A stretch of 64,000 nucleotides of DNA from Oxalobacteraceae bacterium (lineage in GTDB: Bacteria; Pseudomonadota; Gammaproteobacteria; Burkholderiales; Burkholderiaceae_D): contig JAIZVZ010000001.1 of the NCBI GenBank assembly GCA_021768485.1, forward strand, positions 1-64,000, read 5' to 3'. The notes below the pieces were generated by a model. The model ran no database searches, was not told the DNA's origin, and was given only the letters and a program-made list of their open reading frames with translations. This document shows, piece by piece, positions 35,061 to 44,048 of this stretch. The translations under genes were made by a program, and so were the position numbers. The first letter of the stretch is position 1. Each line of letters opens with the position of its first letter.

Positions 35061-35089
35061 CTTGAAATTCTGTAGCCCGATCCCCATGT
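35061..35089 (+). promoter_or_regulatory. Sigma-32 (RpoH) heat-shock promoter of hslVU
   Basis: CTTGAAA (35061-35067), a 14-bp spacer and CCCCATGT (35082-35089) match the RpoH consensus CTTGAAA-N11-16-CCCCATnT almost exactly. It lies 67 bp before the hslV start, as expected for a heat-shock protease operon. Confidence 0.9.
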
Positions 35090-35155
35090 TTATCGACGAT
35101 ACGCAAGAACGGGCAACAATAAGCAAGGACAGGCACTCCGATCACAGGGATACGT

Positions 35156-35698
35156 ATGGAACAATTTCACGGCACGACAATCTTATCTGTCCGGCGCGGC
35201 AATATGGTGGCGATCGGCGGCGATGGCCAGGTTACCTTGGGCAATATCGTCATGAAAGGCTCGGCGCGCAAGGTGCGCAAGCTGTATCACGGTAAAGTGC
35301 TGGTCGGCTTTGCCGGCGGCACTGCCGACGCCTTCACCCTGCTCGAGCGCTTCGAGGCCAAGCTCGAAAAACACCAGGGCCATCTGATGCGCGCCTCGGT
35401 CGAACTGGCCAAGGACTGGCGCACCGACCGCATGCTGCGACGCCTCGAAGCCATGCTGCTGGTGGCCGACAAGGAGAGCACGCTGGTCATCACCGGCAAC
35501 GGCGACGTGCTCGAACCCGAAGACGGCATCGGCGCCATCGGCTCCGGCGGCACCTACGCGCAATCGGCGGCCAAGGCGCTGCAGGAAAACACCAGCCTGT
35601 CGCCGGCCGAGATCGTCAAGAAATCGCTGACCATTGCCGGCGAACTGTGCATTTACACCAATCTGTCGCATACCATCGAGACCCTGGACCCAGCATGA
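35156..35698 (+). CDS. hslV: HslV peptidase subunit of HslUV (ClpQY)
   Basis: 180 aa. The propeptide is MEQFHG and the mature chain begins [10 protein letters not shown], with the N-terminal threonine as catalytic nucleophile, as in the proteasome beta subunit. Further family motifs are [38 protein letters not shown] and [16 protein letters not shown]. It forms a double hexamer that degrades proteins fed by HslU. Its stop overlaps the hslU start (ATGA, 35695-35698), and it is preceded by an RpoH promoter. Confidence 0.97.
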   Translation: MEQFHGTTILSVRRGNMVAIGGDGQVTLGNIVMKGSARKVRKLYHGKVLVGFAGGTADAFTLLERFEAKLEKHQGHLMRASVELAKDWRTDRMLRRLEAMLLVADKESTLVITGNGDVLEPEDGIGAIGSGGTYAQSAAKALQENTSLSPAEIVKKSLTIAGELCIYTNLSHTIETLDPA

Positions 35699-37044
35699 AC
35701 ATGACCCCTCAAGAAGTCGTCTCGGAACTGGACAAGCATGTGGTCGGCCAGGACCGCGCCAAGCGCGCCGTCGCCATCGCCCTGCGCAACCGCTGGCGCC
35801 GCCAGCAGGTGCAAGAGCCGCTGCGCCACGAAATCACGCCGAAAAACATCTTGATGATCGGCCCCACCGGGGTCGGCAAGACCGAGATCGCGCGCCGCCT
35901 GGCCAAACTGGCCGATGCGCCCTTCATCAAGATCGAAGCGACCAAATTTACCGAAGTCGGCTATGTCGGCCGCGACGTCGACACCATCATCCGCGACCTC
36001 GTCGATATCGGCATCAAGCAGACCCGCCAGGCCGAGATGAAAAAAGTGCGCACGCGGGCCGAGGACGCGGCCGAAGACCGCGTGATCGACATCCTGGTGC
36101 CGCCGGCGCGCGATTTCGGCTTTCATGTCGATCCGGCCACGCTGCCAGAAGGCAGCGCTCCGAGTGGCGCCACGGCGCGCCAGACGCTGCGCAAGCGCTT
36201 GCGCGAAGGCAGCCTGAATGAGCGCGAAATCGAAATCGAGGTCAGCGAAGCCGGACCGCAAATGGAAATCATGGCGCCGCCCGGCATGGAAGAAATGACC
36301 GAGCAGATCAAGAGCATGTTTTCGGGCGCGGCCAGCGGGCGCAAGAAAATGCGCAAGATGAAAATCGGCGAGGCCATGAAAATCCTGGTCGAAGAAGAGG
36401 CGGCAAAACTGGTCAACGATGACGAGCTCAAGCAAAAAGCCATCTTCAATGTCGAGCAGAACGGCATCGTCTTTCTCGACGAGATAGACAAGATTGCCAG
36501 CCGCTCCGAAGCCGGCGGCGCCGAAGTCTCGCGCGCCGGCGTCCAGCGCGACCTGCTGCCGCTGGTCGAAGGCACGACCGTCAACACCAAATACGGCATC
36601 ATCAAGACCGACCACATCCTGTTCATCGCATCGGGTGCCTTCCATCTGGCCAAGCCGTCGGACCTGATCCCGGAACTGCAGGGCCGTTTCCCGATCCGGG
36701 TCGAACTCGATTCACTGTCGATCGCCGACTTCGTCGCCATCCTGACCGGTACCGACGCCTGCCTGACCAAGCAGTACATCGCCTTGCTGGCGACCGAAAA
36801 CGTACAGCTCGAATTTACCGACGATGGCATCACCCGGCTGGCCGAAATCGCCTATGCCGTCAATGAGCGCACCGAAAATATCGGCGCGCGCCGGCTCTAC
36901 ACGGTGATGGAAAAACTACTGGAAGAAATATCGTATTCGGCCAGTGCCAGCAAAGACCTGGTCGTCAGCGTCGATACCGCCTACGTCAATGCCCGCCTCG
37001 ATGCGCTGGCCGTAAACGAAGACTTGTCGCGCTACGTGCTGTAG
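35695..37044 (+). CDS. hslU: HslU ATPase subunit of HslUV
   Basis: 449 aa. AAA+ unfoldase for HslV. The start [20 protein letters not shown] is typical, followed by Walker [16 protein letters not shown], the pore motif [13 protein letters not shown], Walker [13 protein letters not shown] and sensor residues in [14 protein letters not shown]. The large intermediate domain (residues ~110-240) is present. The C terminus ends DLSRYVL, which inserts into HslV. Starts at 35695 or 35701 are both possible. Confidence 0.97.
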   Translation: MNMTPQEVVSELDKHVVGQDRAKRAVAIALRNRWRRQQVQEPLRHEITPKNILMIGPTGVGKTEIARRLAKLADAPFIKIEATKFTEVGYVGRDVDTIIRDLVDIGIKQTRQAEMKKVRTRAEDAAEDRVIDILVPPARDFGFHVDPATLPEGSAPSGATARQTLRKRLREGSLNEREIEIEVSEAGPQMEIMAPPGMEEMTEQIKSMFSGAASGRKKMRKMKIGEAMKILVEEEAAKLVNDDELKQKAIFNVEQNGIVFLDEIDKIASRSEAGGAEVSRAGVQRDLLPLVEGTTVNTKYGIIKTDHILFIASGAFHLAKPSDLIPELQGRFPIRVELDSLSIADFVAILTGTDACLTKQYIALLATENVQLEFTDDGITRLAEIAYAVNERTENIGARRLYTVMEKLLEEISYSASASKDLVVSVDTAYVNARLDALAVNEDLSRYVL

Positions 37045-37105
37045 GCAGGATGGCCGGCAAGCGGCCGCTCGCTGCGCACTCATTGCGCACTGATGCAGTC
37101 CGCTC

Positions 37106-37717
37106 TCAGCGACCCGGCGGCGTCGGCGTCACGGTCGTGGTGCCGGTACGCGGCAATGGCGGTGAAGCGGTCGGCACATTCACCGTGGCCGCCGCAGGCG
37201 GTGGCGTGGCAGGCGTTGCCGGCGGCGCGATGACCTGCGCCGGTGCCGCCATCTGCACGCCTGGGCTCGGCGTCGGCATGTTGGCGCCCATGTTTGCCAC
37301 ATTGTTTTGCACCGGCGGCAGATCGGGCAGATCAAGCCGCTTTTGCAGGCCGCCGTCGCGCAGCACCACATGGCGCGTGAAAATTTCCTCTACCGTCACA
37401 CCGGGTGCGAGCACCCCGCCGACACCGAGCGCCACAGCCGGCTTGCCGTCGACCGACAAGATCGCCGCACTGCGCTGGCCCTGATTGTCGGCCACGATGC
37501 CTTTGAGCTGATAATTGCTGGCCGCCGCCGCGCTGCCGCCAAACAAGGCGGCCGCGGCGTCCATTGCCAGCGGCGGCGCCCCTTTCGGACCCAGCGCCGC
37601 CACCGCGCGCATCGGCGGCTTGGTCGCCTGCAAAACCCAATAGGCGAGCGACATGCACAGGGCGATAAACAGCAGAAAGCTGGCAAACTGGGGCGAACGC
37701 GGCGAGAAGTGCTTCAT
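37106..37717 (-). CDS. gspC: Type II secretion inner-membrane protein GspC
   Basis: 203 aa. A single membrane helix (residues ~10-30, FASFLLFIALCMSLAYWVLQ) leads to the periplasmic HR domain (LFGGSAAAASNYQLKGIVAD, then AILSVDGKPAVALGVGG and VTVEEIFTRHVVLRDGG). The C-terminal part is a Pro/Thr/Ala-rich tail in place of a PDZ domain. GspC links the inner-membrane platform to the GspD secretin. It is last in the operon, 8 bp after gspF, the position usual for Burkholderiales (DEFC) rather than first as in Pseudomonas and Klebsiella. Confidence 0.85.
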   Translation of the reverse strand: MKHFSPRSPQFASFLLFIALCMSLAYWVLQATKPPMRAVAALGPKGAPPLAMDAAAALFGGSAAAASNYQLKGIVADNQGQRSAAILSVDGKPAVALGVGGVLAPGVTVEEIFTRHVVLRDGGLQKRLDLPDLPPVQNNVANMGANMPTPSPGVQMAAPAQVIAPPATPATPPPAAATVNVPTASPPLPRTGTTTVTPTPPGR

Positions 37718-37724
37718 ACTGTTC

Positions 37725-38936
37725 CTAACGAACCAATTGATTAATTTCGATAATCGGCATCAGCACCGCCAACACGATCAGCAACACAACAACCCCCATC
37801 GCCAGGATCAGGGCCGGTTCCAGCAGACCGGCAATGGTCAGCGTGCGCCGCTCCAGATCCTGCTCCTGGGCGCTGGCCGCGCGTTCCAGCATGGCCGGCA
37901 ACTGGCCGGTGATTTCGCCGGCCCGTATCATATGGATCAGCATAGGCGGGAAATGCTTTTGCGCCGACAGCGCGCGCGCCAGGCTGACGCCTTCGCGCAC
38001 GCTGTTGGCGGCCTCCTCGACCAGCTCGCGCATGGCGACATTGGACAAGGTGTCGCGGCTGGTCTGCAAGGCCCGCAAGATCGGCACCCCCGATCCGGTC
38101 GTAATGGCCAGGGTACTGGCAAAGCGCGCCGTATTCAGGCTGCGCTCGAACTTGCCATACAGCGGCGCCGTCAACAGCCAGGTGTGCCAGCGCAAGCGGG
38201 TGGTGCGGTTGCGCAGCGCGCGGCGCCACGCATACATCAAGCCGATGACCACAGCCAGCACTATAAAACCTTGATGGCGCACAAAGTCGGAAATGCCAAG
38301 CATGATGATTGTCAGCAGCGGCAGCTTTTGCTTGGTGTTGGCGAACACCGAAACGATTTGCGGCACCACATAGGTCAACAGGAAAATGACGATCGCAAAT
38401 GCCACCACCGTAACGATGGCTGGATAGGTAAAGGCCAGCCGGACTTTTTGCACCAGCACATTGCGCCGCTCGAGGTAGTCGGCCAGGCGCGACAGCACGC
38501 GCGACAACTGGCCGATCTGTTCGCCGGAGGCCACCAGCGCCCGGTAAATGTCGGCAAAATCGCGCGGGTGGTGCGACAGGGCTTCCGAAAACGAGGCGCC
38601 GCCCATCACGTCCGAGCGGATCGATGCCACCAGATCGCGCACATACGTGCGCTCGGCCTGCTCCAGCAGCGCCGAAAAAGCCTGCTCGAGCGGCAATCCG
38701 GCTTCCAGCAGACTGGCCAGCTGGCGCGTAAACAAGGTCAGCTCGGTGGCCGAGAGCTTCTCGCCAAAGCGCTGCCGTCCACCGCCCTCGACCTCGGCCG
38801 CGATCTGCTCGACCGTAATCGGCAACATCCCCTGCACGCGCAGGTCGGCGCGCGCCGCACGCGCACTGTCGGCATTGACGACACCTTTCTTGGTGGCGCC
38901 GACTGGATCTACGGCTTCATAACGAAATGCTGGCAT
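37725..38936 (-). CDS. gspF: Type II secretion platform protein GspF
   Basis: 403 aa, the normal length. It begins AFRYEAVDPVGATKKGVVNA and has two homologous helical domains with membrane helices at VTVVAFAIVIFLLTYVVPQI, QGFIVLAVVIGLMYAWR and LILAMGVVVLLIVLAVLMPI. Conserved motifs include LFTRQLASLLEAGLPLEQAF and SVREGVSLARAL. It forms the inner-membrane core that transmits motor action from GspE to pseudopilus assembly. It is separated from gspE by 118 bp. Confidence 0.95.
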   Translation of the reverse strand: MPAFRYEAVDPVGATKKGVVNADSARAARADLRVQGMLPITVEQIAAEVEGGGRQRFGEKLSATELTLFTRQLASLLEAGLPLEQAFSALLEQAERTYVRDLVASIRSDVMGGASFSEALSHHPRDFADIYRALVASGEQIGQLSRVLSRLADYLERRNVLVQKVRLAFTYPAIVTVVAFAIVIFLLTYVVPQIVSVFANTKQKLPLLTIIMLGISDFVRHQGFIVLAVVIGLMYAWRRALRNRTTRLRWHTWLLTAPLYGKFERSLNTARFASTLAITTGSGVPILRALQTSRDTLSNVAMRELVEEAANSVREGVSLARALSAQKHFPPMLIHMIRAGEITGQLPAMLERAASAQEQDLERRTLTIAGLLEPALILAMGVVVLLIVLAVLMPIIEINQLVR

Positions 38937-39054
38937 CGGTCATCTACTTTTCATTTACAGCGCACCATGAATACGGCATGCGCCTCTGACCGGCACTGAT
39001 TCACGCATGATTCAACGCTGATCGCCGCCTTGTTGCGCATTCTGTTTTGCATCG

Positions 39055-40482
39055 TCATTCTTTCGCCACGCGCAGCACTTCGGCCAGCGTCGTCGTGCCG
39101 TCCTGCAGCCAGCGCTCGCCGTCTTCGCGCATCAATTGCATGCCGTCGCTTCTGGCGGCATCGCGCACCTCGGCTTCCGAGGCCCGGTTGTGAATCTGCG
39201 CCCGGATCTGGTCCGTGGTACGCAGCAATTCGTAAATCCCGACCCGCCCGGCATAGCCCGATTTTCCGCACTGATCGCAACCGACCGCGTGCCAGTGCTG
39301 GCCGTCGTGGCGCCGGCAGTGCACGCACAGTTTGCGCACCAGGCGCTGCGCCAGCACCCCGAGCAGGGACGACGACAGCAGAAACGGCTCGATCCCCATG
39401 TCAAGCAGACGGGTCACGGCGGCGGCGGCATCGTTGGTATGCAGCGTCGCCAGCACCAGATGGCCGGTCAGCGATGCCTGCACCGCGATCTGCGCGGTTT
39501 CCAGATCGCGGATTTCGCCGATCATGATGACGTCGGGATCCTGGCGCAAGATGGCGCGCAGCGCTTTCGCAAAACTCATGTCGATGCGCGAGTTCACTTG
39601 CGTCTGGCCGACGCCGGCCAGATCGTATTCGATTGGATCTTCGACCGTCAGGATATTGGTGGTCGAGGCATTCAGGCGCGACAGTCCCGCATACAGCGTA
39701 GTGGTCTTGCCGGAACCGGTCGGCCCGGTGACCAGCACGATGCCGTGCGGTTGCGTGATCAGGCCGTCGAATTGCTCGAGCATCGGCAGACTCATGCCCA
39801 GATGCTGCAAATCGAGCCGGCCGGCTTCCTTGTCGAGCAGACGCAGCACCGCGCGTTCGCCGTGGCCGGTCGGCAGCGTCGACACCCGCACATCGACCGG
39901 TTTGCCGCCGACGCGCAACGTGATGCGGCCATCCTGCGGCAGGCGCTTTTCGGCGATATCGAGCTGGGCCATGATCTTGATGCGCGAAATGAGCGAGGCA
40001 TGGATCGCTTTCTTTGGCCGCACGACATCGCGCAAACTGCCGTCGATGCGGAACCGCACGACCGAGGTCTGCTCGAACGGCTCGATGTGAATATCGGATG
40101 CCCCCTCGCGCAAAGCCTGCGTGAGCAGCGCATTGATCATCCGGATCACGGGCGCATCGTCGCTCGACTCGAGCAGATCCTCGATCGCCGGCACGTCCTG
40201 CATCAGCTTGGCCAGGTCCAGATCGGCTTCGAATTCATCGACCACTTGCGCGGCATCGCTGCCGGAGCCGGCATAGGCGGCGGCAATCGCCGCTTCGAGC
40301 TCGGCCTGCGGCATCGGGCGCAAGCTCACGCGGCCGAAACGCCGCCCCACTTCGGCAATCGCCGAGGGCGGCGTAACGGCGCACGTCCACAGCTCGACGG
40401 CAAGCGGGGCAGTCTCGCTTTGCTTGGCCAGCAACATGAAGTCGCGGGCGTAAGCGTACGGTAAAAGGCGGGCGGCGCTCAT
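39055..40482 (-). CDS. gspE: Type II secretion ATPase GspE
   Basis: 475 aa. Walker A is GPTGSGKTTTLYAGL, followed by the Asp box EDPIEYDLAGVGQTQVN, Walker B region DPDVIMIGEIRDLETAQIA and the His box HLVLATLHTNDAAAAVTRL. A four-Cys zinc element (CVHCRRH...CDQCGKSG) is intact, as typical of GspE/PilB. It powers pseudopilin assembly. Its ATG lies one base after the gspD stop codon (TAAGATG), indicating tight coupling. Confidence 0.95.
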   Translation of the reverse strand: MSAARLLPYAYARDFMLLAKQSETAPLAVELWTCAVTPPSAIAEVGRRFGRVSLRPMPQAELEAAIAAAYAGSGSDAAQVVDEFEADLDLAKLMQDVPAIEDLLESSDDAPVIRMINALLTQALREGASDIHIEPFEQTSVVRFRIDGSLRDVVRPKKAIHASLISRIKIMAQLDIAEKRLPQDGRITLRVGGKPVDVRVSTLPTGHGERAVLRLLDKEAGRLDLQHLGMSLPMLEQFDGLITQPHGIVLVTGPTGSGKTTTLYAGLSRLNASTTNILTVEDPIEYDLAGVGQTQVNSRIDMSFAKALRAILRQDPDVIMIGEIRDLETAQIAVQASLTGHLVLATLHTNDAAAAVTRLLDMGIEPFLLSSSLLGVLAQRLVRKLCVHCRRHDGQHWHAVGCDQCGKSGYAGRVGIYELLRTTDQIRAQIHNRASEAEVRDAARSDGMQLMREDGERWLQDGTTTLAEVLRVAKE

Positions 40483-40483
40483 C

Positions 40484-42697
40484 TTATTTGGCCGGTTCCG
40501 CAGTCGTGGCATCGCTCGCCGCCGGTGCCGGTGCCGGTGCCGGGGCAGACGCCGGAGCCGGGGCCGACGCCGGCGCCAATACCGGGGTCGCGGCGACAGG
40601 CTTGGACTGCTTATCCTGCGGGAACAGCTGCAGCAGCTGGCCGCCGGCCGGGCGCCCGTTCTTCAACGGCCCGAGCTCCGGCGTGCCGTAATCGGGGATG
40701 ATGGGCGCCGGCAATGGATCGGCCTCTTTCTGGATGTTGGCCGCCTCGCTGCGCATGTAATCATAACGGTCGTTCAGCAAGACCGCATCATCGTCGGCAT
40801 TGCGCACGATGGTCGGACGCAGAAATACCATCAGATTCGTTTTGCTGCGGCTACGCGTCTGATAGCGGAACAGCCAGCCGAGGTAAGGGATATTGCCCAG
40901 CAGCGGGACCATGGCATAGGTATCGGAAGTGCTGTCCTGGATCAGGCCGCCCAGCACCAGGATATGGCCGTTGTCGGCCAGCGCATTGGTTTCGATCGCG
41001 CGCTTGTTGGTGATGATGCCGGTGGTGCTGCTGGTGCTGGCGATCGACGAACTCTCCTGGTAAATCTTCATCTTGATCGTGCCGCCTTCGGAAATCTGCG
41101 GCTTGATCGTCAACTGAATCCCGATGTCCTTGCGCTCGATGATCTGGATCGGCGTCGAGCTGGTAGTGGTCGTGTAATAGCCGGAGACGAACGGCACGTT
41201 CTGGCCGACCATGATTTTTGCTTCTTCATTATCGAGCGTGAGCAGATTCGGCGTCGACAGGATATTGGCATTGCTCTGCCCGGCCAGCGCATGCGCCACC
41301 ACAGCCAGCGAGCTGTCGACCGTCCACTCGATACCCAATTCGGCCGATTTGTCGGCCGTCAGCTCGACGATCAGCACTTCGATATACACTTGCGCGCGGC
41401 GCACGTCGAGCTGGTCGATCACGCTGCGCAGATTGCGGTAAATCGGTTCACTGCAGGTAATGATCAAAGTGTTGGTGGCGGCGTCGGCCTGGATGAAGCC
41501 GGCCATGCCGCCGGTAGACAGGTTGTTCGACGAAGCATTGGCGCCCGAGCCGCTGGCGGCGCCGGTGCCGGAGCCACTGGCGCCGCCAGTCGATGACGAA
41601 GACGAGATCGAGGTCGAGCTCAGCGAACCGCTGCTCAGGCCGCCGCTGTTGCTGCCGCTGTTACCACTGCCGCTGCTATTCCCGGTGCCAGTTCCGGTTC
41701 CGCCGCCGCTACCGCTGCCGCTATTGGTCGGATTGCTCGTCAGCGTCGAGGTGTCCGACGAAATCACGGCGCGCAGCGTCTGCGCCAGCTTGGTCGCCTC
41801 GGCATTTTTCAGGTACACCACATGGACATTGCCGCGCTGCGCGGTCGGCTGGTCGAGTTTGGCGATCAGGGCCCGGGCCAGGCTGGCGCGCGCCGACGAC
41901 GGCGCCCGCAGTACCAGCGAATTGGTGCGCGAGTCGGCCAGCAGGCTGATGCGCCCGGCGTCGGCCGGGCCGCTCGTGTTATCCATCAGGCGCGTGACCA
42001 TCGCGGCCAGGTCGGCGGCAATCGCATACTGCACCGGCACCACCGCGATATCGCTGCTCGAGGGAACGTCGAGCGCACTGATGATGCGGCCCAGGCGTTT
42101 CAGGTTGTCGGCATAATCGGTGATGATCAGCGTGTTGTTGCCGGGATTGGCATTGATCGTGTTATTCGGTGACACCAGCGGTCGCAGCACCGTCACCATG
42201 CTGCTCGGCGACTCGTAATTGAGACGGAAAATCTGGGTCGCGATCTGGTCGCCCTTGAGCGCCGTACCGCCGCCGACTGTCGTCGGCCCCGGCTGCACCT
42301 TGGCATCGGCCTCCGGCACCACTTTGGCAAAGCCATCGCCAAGCACGATGGCATAGCCCTGCAGCCGCAATTGCGAACTGAGCAGGCTGAAGGCCTGGGC
42401 CTTCGACAGCGGCTTTTCCGACACCAGCGTCAGCGTGCCCTTGACGCGCGGATCGATGATGAAGGTGGTATTGGTGTAATGGCCGACGGCCTTGATCACC
42501 GATTCGATATCGGCGCCGACAAAATTGAGCGCCGCATCGTCGCGCATCGCGGTGCGCGCCGGCGGTGCCGGTTGCGCCCGGGCCGGCACGCTGACCAGCG
42601 TCGCCGCGCTGCACAGCAAGGCCAGCGTCAGCGGTGCCAGCGGGGTCAATAAAGAAGACCGGGAAATGGAGGAGTGATGTAGTTTCGATTTTTTCAT
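40484..42697 (-). CDS. gspD: Type II secretion secretin GspD (shortened secretin domain)
   Basis: 737 aa. A signal peptide and N0/N1 domains (DDAALNFVGADIESVIKAVG, TNTTFIIDPRVKGTLTLVSE) are followed by N2/N3 domains. Inside N3 sits a long Gly/Ser/Thr linker (from GSGSGGGTGTGTGNSSGSGN) of about 80 residues. The secretin part has NILSTPNLLTLDNEEAKIMV, GQNVPFVSGYYTT and the NIPYLGWLFRYQT block, then a Pro/Ala tail. Between the N3 end (KSAELGIEW) and ALAGQSNANILSTP there are only about 15 residues where homologues have roughly 60-100, so early barrel strands seem missing. It overlaps the gspN stop by one base (TAATG). Confidence 0.9.
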   Translation of the reverse strand: MKKSKLHHSSISRSSLLTPLAPLTLALLCSAATLVSVPARAQPAPPARTAMRDDAALNFVGADIESVIKAVGHYTNTTFIIDPRVKGTLTLVSEKPLSKAQAFSLLSSQLRLQGYAIVLGDGFAKVVPEADAKVQPGPTTVGGGTALKGDQIATQIFRLNYESPSSMVTVLRPLVSPNNTINANPGNNTLIITDYADNLKRLGRIISALDVPSSSDIAVVPVQYAIAADLAAMVTRLMDNTSGPADAGRISLLADSRTNSLVLRAPSSARASLARALIAKLDQPTAQRGNVHVVYLKNAEATKLAQTLRAVISSDTSTLTSNPTNSGSGSGGGTGTGTGNSSGSGNSGSNSGGLSSGSLSSTSISSSSSTGGASGSGTGAASGSGANASSNNLSTGGMAGFIQADAATNTLIITCSEPIYRNLRSVIDQLDVRRAQVYIEVLIVELTADKSAELGIEWTVDSSLAVVAHALAGQSNANILSTPNLLTLDNEEAKIMVGQNVPFVSGYYTTTTSSTPIQIIERKDIGIQLTIKPQISEGGTIKMKIYQESSSIASTSSTTGIITNKRAIETNALADNGHILVLGGLIQDSTSDTYAMVPLLGNIPYLGWLFRYQTRSRSKTNLMVFLRPTIVRNADDDAVLLNDRYDYMRSEAANIQKEADPLPAPIIPDYGTPELGPLKNGRPAGGQLLQLFPQDKQSKPVAATPVLAPASAPAPASAPAPAPAPAASDATTAEPAK

Positions 42698-43476
42698 TAG
42701 AATTCTAACGCGATAAAATTTTTGTCGCCTTCTTTGCGCCGCTGACCGAGCAAATTCAACATATTTGCCAGCCTCTCTTCTTGCCCGGTTTCGGCGCTGG
42801 CCTTGCCAGAAAACCGAAAACGTCCATTATCCAACATTCCCGTACCAGACAGCAGCAACGGGCCGTTGACTGTCGTCAATGCAATTCGTGCCTGCGCGCC
42901 ATGCCAATCAAATACCATCTGATACGCCCCAAGCGGGCGGATCGACGACAGTTGCGATGCCACATCATCGAGCCGCAAGCTCATGCGTCCGTCAAGATAC
43001 AGTGCCGAGCCATGCATGCCCACCGACAAGGCACTCCACGACAGCTGCATCTGCCCGGTCGGCGCCAGCGTATTGAGCGGGGCGCCAAGGCCGGCCAGGC
43101 CTGAAATCGGCAAATCGAGCAGCCCCGGTGCCACATCCCAATGCGTCCAGCCGCCGCGCACCATCACCGGCTGCGGCATCGCCACCGGATTGCTCAGCTC
43201 GAGCTCGACCTGCCCCAGCAATAACAGCGGCGACAAGCGCCAGCTGAAGCGCCCCGGCAACAATGGCGTGACGGCATCCTTGCCGCTCGGCGCGCCGCCA
43301 ATAAACGCCGAACCGCGCCACAGAGTACCTGTCGCATCGCCAAGCGTCAAACGACCGCCGCTCTGGCGCTCCAGGGCACTGGCCAGCCAGGCGGCAGGAC
43401 AATACGCAAGCACGGTCAACAAGATTGCAAACAGGCCCGCCGCCAGCCATGGCAGGGCCGCACGCACTTTATTCAT
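42697..43476 (-). CDS. gspN: Type II secretion protein GspN
   Basis: 259 aa. One N-terminal membrane helix (LPWLAAGLFAILLTVLAYCP) followed by a soluble periplasmic domain, with LTLGDATGTLWRGSAFIGG and LSWRLSPLLLLGQVELELS typical of GspN. GspN is an accessory component found only in some T2SS operons, with no firm role. It overlaps gspM by 8 bp and gspD by one base. Confidence 0.82.
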   Translation of the reverse strand: MNKVRAALPWLAAGLFAILLTVLAYCPAAWLASALERQSGGRLTLGDATGTLWRGSAFIGGAPSGKDAVTPLLPGRFSWRLSPLLLLGQVELELSNPVAMPQPVMVRGGWTHWDVAPGLLDLPISGLAGLGAPLNTLAPTGQMQLSWSALSVGMHGSALYLDGRMSLRLDDVASQLSSIRPLGAYQMVFDWHGAQARIALTTVNGPLLLSGTGMLDNGRFRFSGKASAETGQEERLANMLNLLGQRRKEGDKNFIALEF

Positions 43477-44035
43477 TTTTCTTCAGACGCAAAGTCAGTG
43501 TCGCATTGACGATGCCCGGCACCGCTTGCGCCGTGACGTTGGCTTCCTGTACCGAAATACGCGCACTGTGCTGGACATCATCGAGCCAGGCCAATAGCGT
43601 GGCGAAGGCAACGCCATTTAACTGAACTTTGGCGAAATCGCCCATCAAGGCCACGCTTTGCGCCGCCAGACCATGGCGCGACAGGCTTTGTTCGATACTG
43701 TCGTGGGCCGCCGGCGCCGCCGTTTTGCCGGCCAGGGTCGACGCTTCGAGTACCAGCGCCCGCATTTGCGCGTTTTGCTCGCGCAGCAGGGGCAAGCTGC
43801 GTTCGAGTTGCGCACGGCCGGCGATGGCCGGCGCCAACAGTAATAAATACGCCAGCGCCAGCAATAACAGCGCCGCGCCCGCCGTCAGGTAATTGCGCTC
43901 CTGGCGGCTGCGCGCGTCCCAAAAAACACTCCAGCGCGCCTGCAATGGCGCCAGCCGGGCAACCGCACTGGCCAATTGCCTGCGCATTTCGCTTGTCATC
44001 TCGCTTTTCATCTCGTTTGTCATCGTGCTGTGCAT
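43469..44035 (-). CDS. gspM: Type II secretion protein GspM
   Basis: 188 aa. A membrane helix near residue 50 (NYLTAGAALLLLALAYLLLL) precedes a ferredoxin-like periplasmic domain (VALMGDFAKVQLNGVAFATL, LAWLDDVQHSARISVQEANV). It pairs with GspL in the inner-membrane platform. The N terminus (MHSTMTNEMKSEMTSEMRRQ) is encoded by a degenerate 12-bp tandem repeat (about 43983-44040), so the exact start is doubtful; the ATG in front of RRQLASAVARL is an alternative. Confidence 0.85.
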   Translation of the reverse strand: MHSTMTNEMKSEMTSEMRRQLASAVARLAPLQARWSVFWDARSRQERNYLTAGAALLLLALAYLLLLAPAIAGRAQLERSLPLLREQNAQMRALVLEASTLAGKTAAPAAHDSIEQSLSRHGLAAQSVALMGDFAKVQLNGVAFATLLAWLDDVQHSARISVQEANVTAQAVPGIVNATLTLRLKKNE

Positions 44036-44048
44036 TTCGCTTTGAATT

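Noticed and set aside
41460-42116. Leu/Pro/Ser-rich plus-strand frame of 218 codons opposite gspD
   Set aside because: It is the complement of the Gly/Ser linker and neighbouring secretin codons; no start signals and no homology.
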